Below are positions 7,842-16,682 of a stretch of 64,000 bases of DNA, one piece after another. This stretch comes from Qipengyuania sp. SS22. GTDB lineage: Bacteria; Pseudomonadota; Alphaproteobacteria; Sphingomonadales; Sphingomonadaceae. A program made the position numbers and the translations under genes. The stretch's first letter is position 1. Each line of letters starts with the position of its first letter. The notes below the pieces were generated by a model, which was not told where the DNA came from, made no database searches, and worked only from the letters and a program-made list of their open reading frames with translations. The stretch lies in assembly GCF_025736935.1 (NCBI RefSeq), contig NZ_CP107048.1, positions 2,616,033 to 2,680,032 on the forward strand, given 5' to 3'.

Positions 7842-10800
7842 CGGCGACCTCGTCGAGGATACGGGAAAGCATGTCGAGCAAATCCGCTTCGCTGGCCACG
7901 ATGCGCTTGCCGTCGCGCACGCTCTCCGCCGCTTCGGCGAGCTGGATGCTCCATTCGGCACCGCTTTGCGCGACGAATTCCGCATCGTCGCTGACCACTA
8001 TATCGGCGGTAGCACTGGCGTCGTCAGCAGCGGAGTCGAGAACGGTGAAGCCCTCCGCATACGCGATGACTTCGACGCGCACGGCGAGCGAAGCGCGGGC
8101 CAGCCTGATCGCGATTGTGCCGCGAGCGGGGACTTGTTCCTCGTCAGGTCCGGCAGCCTGCAGGGGCAGCGTCAACGTCATTCGCGTCCCGCCGCTTGCC
8201 GAACTTTCGGCCGCGACCGTGCCGCCCATTTGCTCTGCAAGATCGCGCGTGATCGACAGCCCCAGGCCGCTGCCCGAGGACCGGCCGAGCGTATCGGGCG
8301 CGCTGCCGGAGAATGGCTCGAAGATGGTCTTCATCCGCTCGGGATCGATCCCGCCACCGGTATCTTCGACGTAGAATGTCCAGAGATCGGACCCGGGTTC
8401 GGGCGCGCTGAACGACAGCGTGACCTTGCCGATCGGTGTAAACTTGATCGCGTTGGAAACGAAGTTAGCGAGTACCTGCTGGATACGCGCCGGCTGGCCG
8501 CAAGCCCGGTCGTCGGAACCGGCCAGAACGTCGATGGCGAGGCCCTTGCGGCGGGCCAGCGGGCGAAACAGCTCGGCCACGCGCTCGACCAGCGCGGCGG
8601 GACTGAACTCCTCGTCCTGCGGTACCGATTGCTCGCGTTCCGAACGGGTGCGCTGGAGCGTCGCATCGAGCGTCTTGAGCAGCGCTTCGGAAGAATCCTC
8701 CACCAGCGTGAGCGCGCGGCTGCGCTCGCTTTCCGACCGTTCGCGGCGGATCTGGTCGATCAGGCCGAGAATGCCCGAAATCGGCGTGCGGATTTCATGC
8801 GAGATGACCGCGAGAATGTCGGTTTTGGAACGGGCTTCGGCGCGGGCCTCGTCGCGCGCGCGCAACAGCGCTTCGGCGGCTTTTTTCTGTTCGGTGATGT
8901 CCTGCGCGACCCCGTAAAAGCCGACCAATTCTTCCGTATTGTCGGCATCCTGGAACACTGCGGTCCCGCGCACGACGATCGGCAGGCGGTCGCCCTCGGC
9001 GCCGATCGCCAAAGTTTCGAAGGCGAATTCGGTGCGGGCTTCGATAGCCGCAGCGATCTCGCCCATGGTTTCTTCGCGCTTGCTCTCGTCCACCAGCGCG
9101 GCGAGGGCGTCCAGCGGAATGGTTGGCGTTTCGACGCCCAGCTTTTCCCGCAGCCATCCCGAGAGCGACAGTTCCATGGTGTGCGGATCGAGCGCGAAAT
9201 GCCCCGCCTGCGCGCTCGACTGCGCCAGTTCGAGATAGAGCAAATTCTCCTCGATTGCGCGCTGTGCGGTATGCTTTTCGGTGATGTCATGGCCGATATA
9301 CGCCGTCCCGAAGGGCGCGCCGAGATCGTCCTCGAGCGAGATCAGGATTTCCTCGAGCCAGACTTCGCGCCCGTCCGCCAGCTTGCGCGCGATGATCCGC
9401 GGCTGCGGTCCCGGCCTGGCAGGGTGGCCGGTCGCAGGCGCGGCCTCGGCCGACAGGCCCCATTCGCTCAGCAGCTTGACCAGCTCCTTCTCGCCGAACA
9501 GGTCGAGCGCGCCCTTGCTCGCCCGGATCAGCTGCCCGTGGTCGTCGAACAGCACCATGGCGTAGCGTTCAGCCGCATTGACCAGCACATCGAACGAATG
9601 CTGTTCGCGCGAGCGTGCCGTGGCCAGGCGGTCTTCCATCTTTTCGAAGGCATGCTCGAGCTGGCGGATCTCGTCCGTGCTGCCGGCATCCAGCGCCACG
9701 CCCTCTGTGGCCGAAACGCGGTCGATCCGTGTTGCCAGCCGCGCAATCCGCGAGGCTACCGTCCGGTGGAAGATCGCCGATAGGACCAGACCCAGCGCGA
9801 GCGCCCCGGTCAGCGCGATAAGGATGACCCGCTGCGCCAGCGACCATGCGCGCGCGCTCAGCGCCTGTTCGGGCAGCACCGTCAGCACATACCAGTCGGG
9901 TGCCTGCAACTTGCGCGCCGAGACATAGGCGTCGAGCGGCTTCGCGAAGACCGTGTGATCGTCGATCCCCGCATTTACATAATCCCAGATGGCGCGGAGC
10001 AGGGGCTCTTCCGAAGTCGCCAGATCGACATTCGCCTCGAGCCGCCGACTGTCGTCCCCGGCAACGCCCGAATGGTGGATCAGCTTGCCGTCCTGGCTTA
10101 CGATGATCGTGAAGGCATCTTCGGGCGGGGGCGTAAGCCGCCGGGTGAACTGATCGAGCGGGATGCTGATGCCCCAGGCGCCGATATGCCGATTATCGAC
10201 GCGGATCGGCAGCATGCAGCCGGTGGTCCAACTGTCGCCCGTCTCATCGTACAGCGGGCGTTGCAGGCTGGTGCAGCGTAGCATTCCGGCGGGATTTTTT
10301 GCCGGGGAGGTAATCCGGCTGAATTCAGCCTCCTGAAAATCGAAATCGGCGGGGGCCATGCGATAGAAGATCAACCCGTCCGGGCGCTGCGGCGCATAGA
10401 TCAGCAGGTCATTGTCGGGCGAAAAGAAATAGAGGCTTTCGATATCGCTCGGCAGGCCATTGGTCATCTGCCGCAGGGTGTCGAATGCGGCCACAATCGT
10501 CGCCCGCCGCTTTCCGACGGGTTCGGGCGGAGCGGCGAAACCGCCGATCCCGCGCAGCTGGATCGCTCCTGCAGATGCCCGGCCCTCCCAAAAATCGTCA
10601 CGGCTATGGAAGGCCCCGTCCGCTGCGGGAGCGAAGATATCGTCGAAATCGGTCGGGCTTGGCTGCTCCAGCTTGCGCGCCATGGTGGCGACCGCCTTTT
10701 CCTCGGTCTCGGCAATCAGCGAGATCTCGCGGCGGAGCGTGTCGGTGGCGGCGGCATTGGCGATATCGAGTTCGCGCACCGCATTGGCGCGATCTTCGTC

Positions 10801-10893
10801 GATACTGCCGGCATAGATGCTCCAGGCCATGGCGCCGATGACCAGCGCGACGATCGGCAGCGCGATGAACAAGCCTCGGAACGACAGCGACAT
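7834..10893 (-). CDS. Membrane sensor histidine kinase (periplasmic sensor - HAMP - PAS - PAS - HisKA - HATPase)
   Basis: This protein has 1019 residues. A transmembrane segment (about 8-28) and a second one (about 350-372) enclose a ~320-residue periplasmic sensor of dCache type. A HAMP linker and two PAS-like domains follow (about 430-675). The kinase core has the H-box SHEIRTP near residue 698, N-box NFVSNAIKFT near 816, DTGGGI, and GSGLGL near 876, so it looks fully active. The last ~95 residues after the ATPase domain alternate strands and helices like a degenerate receiver but lack a convincing phospho-acceptor. It has no intact receiver; the downstream overlapping gene supplies one, so the pair forms a split phosphorelay. 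The signal is unknown. Confidence 0.88.
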   Translation of the reverse strand: MSLSFRGLFIALPIVALVIGAMAWSIYAGSIDEDRANAVRELDIANAAATDTLRREISLIAETEEKAVATMARKLEQPSPTDFDDIFAPAADGAFHSRDDFWEGRASAGAIQLRGIGGFAAPPEPVGKRRATIVAAFDTLRQMTNGLPSDIESLYFFSPDNDLLIYAPQRPDGLIFYRMAPADFDFQEAEFSRITSPAKNPAGMLRCTSLQRPLYDETGDSWTTGCMLPIRVDNRHIGAWGISIPLDQFTRRLTPPPEDAFTIIVSQDGKLIHHSGVAGDDSRRLEANVDLATSEEPLLRAIWDYVNAGIDDHTVFAKPLDAYVSARKLQAPDWYVLTVLPEQALSARAWSLAQRVILIALTGALALGLVLSAIFHRTVASRIARLATRIDRVSATEGVALDAGSTDEIRQLEHAFEKMEDRLATARSREQHSFDVLVNAAERYAMVLFDDHGQLIRASKGALDLFGEKELVKLLSEWGLSAEAAPATGHPARPGPQPRIIARKLADGREVWLEEILISLEDDLGAPFGTAYIGHDITEKHTAQRAIEENLLYLELAQSSAQAGHFALDPHTMELSLSGWLREKLGVETPTIPLDALAALVDESKREETMGEIAAAIEARTEFAFETLAIGAEGDRLPIVVRGTAVFQDADNTEELVGFYGVAQDITEQKKAAEALLRARDEARAEARSKTDILAVISHEIRTPISGILGLIDQIRRERSESERSRALTLVEDSSEALLKTLDATLQRTRSEREQSVPQDEEFSPAALVERVAELFRPLARRKGLAIDVLAGSDDRACGQPARIQQVLANFVSNAIKFTPIGKVTLSFSAPEPGSDLWTFYVEDTGGGIDPERMKTIFEPFSGSAPDTLGRSSGSGLGLSITRDLAEQMGGTVAAESSASGGTRMTLTLPLQAAGPDEEQVPARGTIAIRLARASLAVRVEVIAYAEGFTVLDSAADDASATADIVVSDDAEFVAQSGAEWSIQLAEAAESVRDGKRIVASEADLLDMLSRILDEVADG

Positions 10894-11274
10894 CGGTCGG
10901 GTTCTCGCCTATTCTTTCACGTCGCACAACGGTCTTGAGAAACGGGCGCGACCGCGACGCTGAGTATCGCCAATAATCGGGACGCTCAGCAGTTGGTCTA
11001 TCTATCCGGCATCTTCCTTCGGCCAGGTTTCGATACGGGGCGCAAGCCTGTGTGCTTCGCGCTCGTTGTCTGAACTCGTCGTCACCTTTGCTGCGCGGCG
11101 ACAGGCTCTTCGTCTGCGGAGATATTTGTCAGAAATCGAGCGCCCACGAAGGCGGCTCGCCACTACCTCACGCCAATTTCTGTCAACGTTGACAGACGTG
11201 GCGCTCCCTCCTAATTTCCGCCCGCGTCAGACCGCACTTTACAGTGGATGCGGCGGCGAATGGGAGAACGATAC
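10894..11274. other. Divergent intergenic region, kinase versus sugar transporter
   Basis: No gene is supported in this 380-base stretch. Its main feature is the LacI-type operator at 11180-11195, about 80 bp before the transporter start. An imperfect long-loop inverted repeat (GCTGAG / CTCAGC) occurs near 10960-10991. Confidence 0.5.
11180..11195. promoter_or_regulatory. LacI-family operator upstream of the MFS sugar transporter
   Basis: This is a perfect 16-bp palindrome, CTGTCAACGTTGACAG, with the central CG typical of LacI-family sites. The right half TTGACAG recurs unchanged in the two sites between the GH3 gene and the TonB receptor. The LacI gene at 21377-22399 is the obvious candidate regulator. 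Confidence 0.8.
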
Positions 11275-12591
11275 GTGGTGACGGCAACGGGGGCCGCGGC
11301 GGACGCCGCGAAGCATTATTCTTCAAGCGATCCCGTGGGTGACGGGGCAGAGGGCCATGTGCATGCGCCAAGCCTGCCGCCCTTCGTCTTCGCGCTGTTC
11401 TTCATCTTCGGCGGGATCACCAGCCTCAACGATGTGCTGATCCCCAAGCTGAAAGAGCTGTTCACGCTCAATTACACGCAGGCGATGCTGGTGCAGTTCT
11501 GCTTCTTCGCCGCCTATCTGGTGATCGGCATTCCGGGCGCGAAACTGGTCAAGCGGATCGGCTATATGCGCGGCGCGGTGGCGGGCCTGCTGACGATGAC
11601 GCTGGGCTGTCTGCTGTTCATCCCCGCAAGTACCACTGCGACCTATCCGCTGTTCCTGCTGGCGCTGTTCATCCTCGCGAGCGGGGTGGTAATCGTGCAG
11701 GTCGTGGCCAATCCGCTGATCAGCCTGCTCGGCCCGCAAAAGACCGCGCACAGCCGGCTCACTTTCGCGCAGGCGTTCAACTCCTTCGGTACCTTCCTCT
11801 TCCCGCTGATCGGTGCGGGACTGATCCTCGGCACCTTGGCGGATGTTTCCGCAGAAGATTTCGAGGGGGCTGCGCTGGCCGCCTATCGCACCGCGGAATC
11901 GGCGATGATCGTGAAGACCTATCTCGGCATCGCGATCGCGATCACCGTGGTGGCAGGCGCAGTGTGGCTGTTCCGCAACCGGCTGCAGGGCGAAAAGCAC
12001 GAACCCTCGAGCGGGCTGGCGGGCTTCGACCTGCTCAAGCGCCCGCGGTTCGGCTTCGGCGCGCTGTCGATCTTCCTTTATGTGGGCGCCGAAGTGGCGA
12101 TCGGCTCGATCGTCATCAATTACCTGCTGCTCGAAGATGTGCTCGGCCAGCCCGAAAACATCGTCGGCTGGATGGTCAGCCTCTATTGGGGCGGCGCGAT
12201 GGTCGGGCGCTTCATCGGGTCGGCGCTGCTGCGCATGGTGAGCCCTGGCCTGATCCTGACCGCGGTGGCGATCGGCGCGATCACGCTGATCGCGATCTCG
12301 ACCAACAGCAGCGGCACGCTGGCCGCCTATAGCCTGCTGGCGATCGGATTGATGAATTCGATCATGTTCCCGACTATCTTCTCGCTTGCCTGCGAGCGGT
12401 TGGGCAGCCGCGCAGCGGACGGTTCGGGAATCATCAATGTGGCGATCTTCGGCGGAGCGGTGGTCCCGCTGGCCACGGGCGCGCTGGCCGACCTGACCGG
12501 CAGCCTTGCGCTGTCGCTGGTGCTGCCCGCGTCCTGCTATGCGATAATCGCGGTGTTCGGCTTCTACGCACGGCGACCCGCGACCGCATAA
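11275..12591 (+). CDS. MFS sugar transporter, FucP/GluP type
   Basis: This protein has 438 residues. I prefer the GTG at 11275 because GGGAGA lies 7 bases upstream; an ATG at 11248 in the same frame has no ribosome site. After a 40-residue hydrophilic N-terminus come about 12 transmembrane segments. The FucP/glucose-galactose group is suggested by FIFGGITSLNDVLIPKLK in the first helix region, the QANPLISLLGP-like VVANPLISLLGP, and LTFAQAFNSFGTF. It imports a hexose by proton symport across the inner membrane. The LacI operator 80 bp upstream places it in the beta-glucoside regulon, so glucose from the GH3 enzyme is the likely substrate. Substrate identity is inferred. Confidence 0.85.
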   Translation: MVTATGAAADAAKHYSSSDPVGDGAEGHVHAPSLPPFVFALFFIFGGITSLNDVLIPKLKELFTLNYTQAMLVQFCFFAAYLVIGIPGAKLVKRIGYMRGAVAGLLTMTLGCLLFIPASTTATYPLFLLALFILASGVVIVQVVANPLISLLGPQKTAHSRLTFAQAFNSFGTFLFPLIGAGLILGTLADVSAEDFEGAALAAYRTAESAMIVKTYLGIAIAITVVAGAVWLFRNRLQGEKHEPSSGLAGFDLLKRPRFGFGALSIFLYVGAEVAIGSIVINYLLLEDVLGQPENIVGWMVSLYWGGAMVGRFIGSALLRMVSPGLILTAVAIGAITLIAISTNSSGTLAAYSLLAIGLMNSIMFPTIFSLACERLGSRAADGSGIINVAIFGGAVVPLATGALADLTGSLALSLVLPASCYAIIAVFGFYARRPATA

Positions 12592-12648
12592 TTCGCGCAA
12601 CACCGGGCGCATTGCCTTCCGCCTGCGCGGGAGGCAGGTTGCCGCGCG

Positions 12649-13848
12649 ATGGAGCGGCACTTGCCCAAATTGCGGACCAATCCCCTGCTGACTGCGGTCG
12701 CACTGGCGCATGCCGGCGGGGTGGTGGCCTATCTGCCGCTGGTGACGCTGCTGCTGCCGCTGCAGGTCGAGGCGCTCGACAAATCGGCGAAGATCGACCT
12801 GCTCACCGCTGCGGTACTGATCGGCGGGGTCGCAGCGAGCGTGGCCAATATCCTGTTCGGCTGGCTGAGCGATCGATCGGTCGAGGCGGGCGGCGGGCGG
12901 CGGCGGTGGGTCGTCATCGGTCTGTGCGCGCTGGCGCTCTCCTATCCGGCGCTCGCGCTCGCCCGCTCGCCCGCACAATTGCTGATCGCCATCGCGCTGG
13001 CGCAGGCGGCGATCAATGCGGTGCTGGCCCCGCTGTTCGCGATTATCGCGGAGGAGGTCCCTACTTGCCAGAAGGGCACGGCGGGAGGGCTGCTGTCGCT
13101 CGGCAATCCGGTCGCGGCGACATTCGCGGTCATGCTGCTGGCGATTCCCGGGCTGTCCGACATGGCGCGCTTCGCGCTTGTTCCGGTCGCCGCGGCGGTG
13201 CTGTTGCTTCCGCTGCTTGCGCTACGCACGCGCCGCTTCGACCATGCGCCGGAAGCGGTGCGTAGCTGGGACCGGCGCGACCTCCTCGTCGCTTCGGGTT
13301 CGCGCCTGCTGGTCCAGCTGGCATGCGCCACGCTGGGGCTGTATTTGCTCTATTACTTCCAGACGCTCGTGACCGACGATTTCGATGTCGCCGCGGGCGT
13401 GGGGACCCTGCTGATGATTTCCTACATCATCCCCCTGCCGGTCGCTGTGATCGCCGGGCGGTGGTCCGACCGCTCAGGCACGCGCCGCCCGTTCCTGTTT
13501 GTCTCGGCAGCGGTCGGGGCTGTGGGGCTGCTCGGGATGGCTGCGGCGGCAGATGCCTGGCAGGCAGCGATCGCCTTCTGCGTCTTCGCCGCGGGAACGG
13601 CAGTCTTCTTGAGCCTGCATGCGACCTTCGCGATGCAATTGCTGCCGAGGCCCGATCGCCGGGGCCGCGATCTGGGGCTGGTCAATCTGGCCAATACGCT
13701 GCCTTCGATGATCGGAACGCTGATTGTGTGGCAATTGGCCACGCCCGAGGACTTTACCCTCGTCATGCTGGCCTTTGCCGCGCTGACGTTTGCCGGGGCG
13801 GTAATGATCCTTGGCGTACGCGAGCGCCCGCCGATCGCGGCCGACTAA
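12649..13848 (+). CDS. MFS transporter
   Basis: This 399-residue protein has about 12 transmembrane segments. The A-loop reads GWLSDRSVEAGGGRRR and its second-half counterpart GRWSDRSGTRRP, the conserved G-x3-D-R-x-G-R-R cytoplasmic loop of the major facilitator superfamily. It lies 57 bases after the FucP-like transporter in the same direction and converges on the GH3 gene, so it probably belongs to the same sugar operon. I cannot tell whether it takes up an oligosaccharide or exports something. No signal peptide or extra domain is visible. Confidence 0.8.
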   Translation: MERHLPKLRTNPLLTAVALAHAGGVVAYLPLVTLLLPLQVEALDKSAKIDLLTAAVLIGGVAASVANILFGWLSDRSVEAGGGRRRWVVIGLCALALSYPALALARSPAQLLIAIALAQAAINAVLAPLFAIIAEEVPTCQKGTAGGLLSLGNPVAATFAVMLLAIPGLSDMARFALVPVAAAVLLLPLLALRTRRFDHAPEAVRSWDRRDLLVASGSRLLVQLACATLGLYLLYYFQTLVTDDFDVAAGVGTLLMISYIIPLPVAVIAGRWSDRSGTRRPFLFVSAAVGAVGLLGMAAAADAWQAAIAFCVFAAGTAVFLSLHATFAMQLLPRPDRRGRDLGLVNLANTLPSMIGTLIVWQLATPEDFTLVMLAFAALTFAGAVMILGVRERPPIAAD

Positions 13849-13875
13849 TCCAGCCACACGCCCGATCAGCGAGGC

Positions 13876-13890
13876 GAGGGCATTGCCCTC
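13876..13890. terminator. Hairpin between convergent genes
   Basis: The stem GAGGGC / GCCCTC with loop ATT lies in the 46-base gap between the convergent MFS and GH3 stop codons. It has no clear T-tract on either side. Confidence 0.45.
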
Positions 13891-13894
13891 AGCC

Positions 13895-16438
13895 CTATTC
13901 AGTCGGGCATTGCGCGATCACATCGGCCTCGGACAGGCTGCCGAGCGCGATCCGCGCGAGGCTGAACTGCGCCGCATCGCTTGTCGTCAGACGGAATGGC
14001 GCGGTGATCTGCGTCATATCCGCGCCGCCCGCCCGGAAGCATTTGAGCAACACGCCGACCGTCTGCCACTGCCCCACGGCCAGATCGCCGAATTCGGCAA
14101 TGGGAACATCCGCGCCGCATGAGGATCCCTCGCAGAGGACCGACATGCGCAGCGGCGCGGCAAGCGGTGCGTCGAGCCGGACCGTCGTCAGCAGCAGCAC
14201 GTCGCCATTGGTCTCGCGCGACAGGTCAATCGCGTCATGCGTGCCGAGTTCGACGGCGGCCCCTGCCGGATGCGCGTCGATGGCGAAGCTGCGCGCGCCT
14301 TCCTGCACGTCATGATCGGTGGCCGATATGCGCGCCCGCCCCGACAGCGCGGTCGCAGGAACGGTCGTCACGCGAAGCGAATTGCCGCCATCCGCGCGCG
14401 CAACGGTGAGCGACCACGACGAAGCCGGTACGCCCTTGTCGAAGAAGACCCCGCCGCCACTGCCATCGTCATCAACGCCATTGTCTTCGGGCAGAGTGGT
14501 CCATGCCCGCGCGCCTTCGGCATAACGGAGGCCATAACCGAAGGGGAACAGCGTGGCCCCGCCGTGCTGGGCGGTCGCGGGCCAGGCTGTGGGCAGCCGT
14601 CCCTGAAATTCGAAAGCGGGTTCGCCATTGGCCCCGGCGAACAGCATATCGGCAACCCCCGCGCCTTCCGAACCGGGAAGCCAGGCGACCACGAAGGCGT
14701 CGGCGCTGTTCAGCGCCTCGTTCACATAGAGCGGGCGACCGGTGATCATTACCGCCACGGTCGGAATGCCTTCCGCCTTCAGCTTGCGCATGGTCTCGAT
14801 CGGACGGCGCAGCTCGGGGCGCAGCTGAAGCGAGGCGATGTCGCCCTGGAACTCGGCATACGGTGTTTCGCCGAACACGATGATCGCGGCGTCGGGTCGC
14901 TGTTCGTACTCGCCATCGGGCGCCAGTTCGGCGCTGCCGCCGCCGGCCTCGACCGCTTGCTCGATCCCGCGCCACAGCGAGGTGGCGCCGGGGAACTGGC
15001 TGTTGTCCATACCGGTGCCCTGCCAGCTCAGCGTCCAGCCGCCCGATTGGCGCGCGATATCGTCGGCCCCGTCACCCGCGACGAGGATGTGCCCTTCCGG
15101 CTTGGCCGGCAGCACGCCATTGTTCTTGAGCATCACCAGCGATTTGCGCACCGCTTCACGGGCCACCGCGCGGTGATCGTCGGCACCGAGCAGTTCGTAC
15201 TCACCCGACAGCGCGCGCGCGGAGGGCTTGCCGGCTTCGAACAGTCCGAGCCGCTGTTTGACACGGAGAACGCGGGCAACCGCATCGTCGAGCCGCGCCA
15301 TCGAGATCGTGCCGTCGCGCGCCTCTGCCAGCGTGCTGTTGTAGAGGCTGCGCCAACTGTCGGGGGCCATGAACATGTCGATCCCGGCATCGACTGCCTT
15401 GGGGCAACTGGCATTGCTGCAACCGGCCACCTGTCCGTGCGCATTCCAGTCGGTAACCACCAGCCCGTCAAAATTCATGCGCCCCTTGAGGACATCGGTC
15501 ACCAACCCGCGGTGCCCCGAAAGCTTGACGCCGTTCCAGCTCGAGAAACTTGTCATCACGGTGGCGACCCCGTTTTCCATTGCGGGCAGGTAGGGCGCGC
15601 CGTGGATCAGTCGCAGCTCGATTTCGGAAATGGCGGCATCGCCTTGGTCCTTGCCGTCGGTGGTCGCGCCGTCAGCAAGGAAGTGCTTGGTGCTTGCCGC
15701 GACGTACGGCCCCGCAAGGATCGGCTCGGTCGATGGTGGCCCTTGCAGGCCGCGGATCATGCTGCCGACATAGGATGCGACAAGCGCAGGGTCCGAGGAG
15801 TAGCCTTCGTAGGCACGGCCCCAGCGGTAGTCCTGCGGTACCGCAACGGTCGGGGCGAAGGTCCATTCCTGCCCGGTGACGCGGATTTCGACTGCGGTGA
15901 CCCGCCCGATCCGCTCGATCAGATCGGGGTCGCGCGCCGCGCCAAGCCCGACATTGTGCGGAAAGATCGTCGCGCCGACGATATTGCTGTGGCCGTGCAC
16001 TGCATCGGTGCCCCAAACGATCGGAATGGCGGGTTCGCCCGGGGCGGTATTCATCGAGGCGGCGTAGAAGGCATCGGCCAGCGCCAGCCATTCTTCCGCG
16101 GGGGCAAGATCATCGCCGCCGGGTCCGGAGTTGCCGCCGTTGAGTACCGATCCGAGCCGGTATTCGCGAACCTCTTCGGGGGTCACGCTGGCGATATCGG
16201 CCTGAATGATCTGACCGACCTTCTGCTCCAGCGTCATCTGCGCGAGCAGCGCCTGAACATGCGCTTCGCCTTCTTCGGTCAGGACCATAGGGAAGGCGAC
16301 TTCGGGCCACTGCTCCGGATGAACGATAGCTTGCGGTGCCGAAGCCGTTACCGCTTCGTCCGTCGACGGTTGGGCCGACAGTGCCGACACTGCGAACGCC
16401 GCCGTGGCGGCGCCAGAAAAGATTGTTTTCGAAAGCAT
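13895..16438 (-). CDS. Exported GH3 exo-beta-glucosidase
   Basis: This protein has 847 residues from the ATG at 16438, which opens directly on a signal peptide (MLSKTIFSGAATAAFAVSALSAQ, here split as helix 4-20 and a cleavage near AQ). The upstream part of the frame looks untranslated and carries the LacI operators. The GH3 barrel has RWGRAYEG, the K251-H252-F substrate motif and the nucleophile D330 in VVTDWN. The alpha/beta sandwich domain and a C-terminal ~150-residue beta domain follow, as in ExoP-type glucan glucosidases. It should release glucose from beta-1,3/1,4-glucans or cello-oligosaccharides in the periplasm or outside. It is divergent from the TonB receptor, with two operators in the shared region. 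Linkage specificity is not readable. Confidence 0.9.
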   Translation of the reverse strand: MLSKTIFSGAATAAFAVSALSAQPSTDEAVTASAPQAIVHPEQWPEVAFPMVLTEEGEAHVQALLAQMTLEQKVGQIIQADIASVTPEEVREYRLGSVLNGGNSGPGGDDLAPAEEWLALADAFYAASMNTAPGEPAIPIVWGTDAVHGHSNIVGATIFPHNVGLGAARDPDLIERIGRVTAVEIRVTGQEWTFAPTVAVPQDYRWGRAYEGYSSDPALVASYVGSMIRGLQGPPSTEPILAGPYVAASTKHFLADGATTDGKDQGDAAISEIELRLIHGAPYLPAMENGVATVMTSFSSWNGVKLSGHRGLVTDVLKGRMNFDGLVVTDWNAHGQVAGCSNASCPKAVDAGIDMFMAPDSWRSLYNSTLAEARDGTISMARLDDAVARVLRVKQRLGLFEAGKPSARALSGEYELLGADDHRAVAREAVRKSLVMLKNNGVLPAKPEGHILVAGDGADDIARQSGGWTLSWQGTGMDNSQFPGATSLWRGIEQAVEAGGGSAELAPDGEYEQRPDAAIIVFGETPYAEFQGDIASLQLRPELRRPIETMRKLKAEGIPTVAVMITGRPLYVNEALNSADAFVVAWLPGSEGAGVADMLFAGANGEPAFEFQGRLPTAWPATAQHGGATLFPFGYGLRYAEGARAWTTLPEDNGVDDDGSGGGVFFDKGVPASSWSLTVARADGGNSLRVTTVPATALSGRARISATDHDVQEGARSFAIDAHPAGAAVELGTHDAIDLSRETNGDVLLLTTVRLDAPLAAPLRMSVLCEGSSCGADVPIAEFGDLAVGQWQTVGVLLKCFRAGGADMTQITAPFRLTTSDAAQFSLARIALGSLSEADVIAQCPTE

Positions 16439-16491
16439 AAACCCCGTCCCATCATCCGGCTCTGGCCGGTACACTCGAGGCCGGGTCGCGT

Positions 16492-16507
16492 CTGACAACC
16501 TTGACAG
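16492..16507. promoter_or_regulatory. LacI-family operator 1 between the GH3 and TonB-receptor genes
   Basis: CTGACAACCTTGACAG differs from the perfect palindrome at 11180 by three bases and keeps the right half TTGACAG. It lies 54 bp before the GH3 start on the minus strand. Confidence 0.7.
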
Positions 16508-16553
16508 AAAAGTCACACAAACGCCCGGCTACAGTCCAAATGTGAGGCGATGT

Positions 16554-16569
16554 TTGACAACGTTGACAG
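16554..16569. promoter_or_regulatory. LacI-family operator 2 between the GH3 and TonB-receptor genes
   Basis: TTGACAACGTTGACAG matches the 11180 operator at 14 of 16 positions. It lies about 115 bp before the TonB-receptor start and 62 bp (centre to centre) from operator 1. Two sites in a divergent region suit repression of both promoters or looping. Confidence 0.75.
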
Positions 16570-16682
16570 AAATATGCAACCAGTAAGTCGCGAACGGAGG
16601 TTGCCCCGCGAGTCGTGGGTGCAGCTGCCGAGACGTACGAAAGTCCGCACGCAAAGATGCGGCTTGGGAGGGATAGAGAAAG

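Noticed and set aside
7708..9783. A plus-strand open frame of 691 codons across the histidine kinase genes
   Set aside because: The opposite strand carries two clear signalling proteins with all domain motifs; the plus frame has no ribosome site and a shadow-type composition.
11323..12978. A minus-strand open frame of 551 codons over the MFS transporters
   Set aside because: Gln/Arg/His-rich shadow of two transporters with clear membrane segments.
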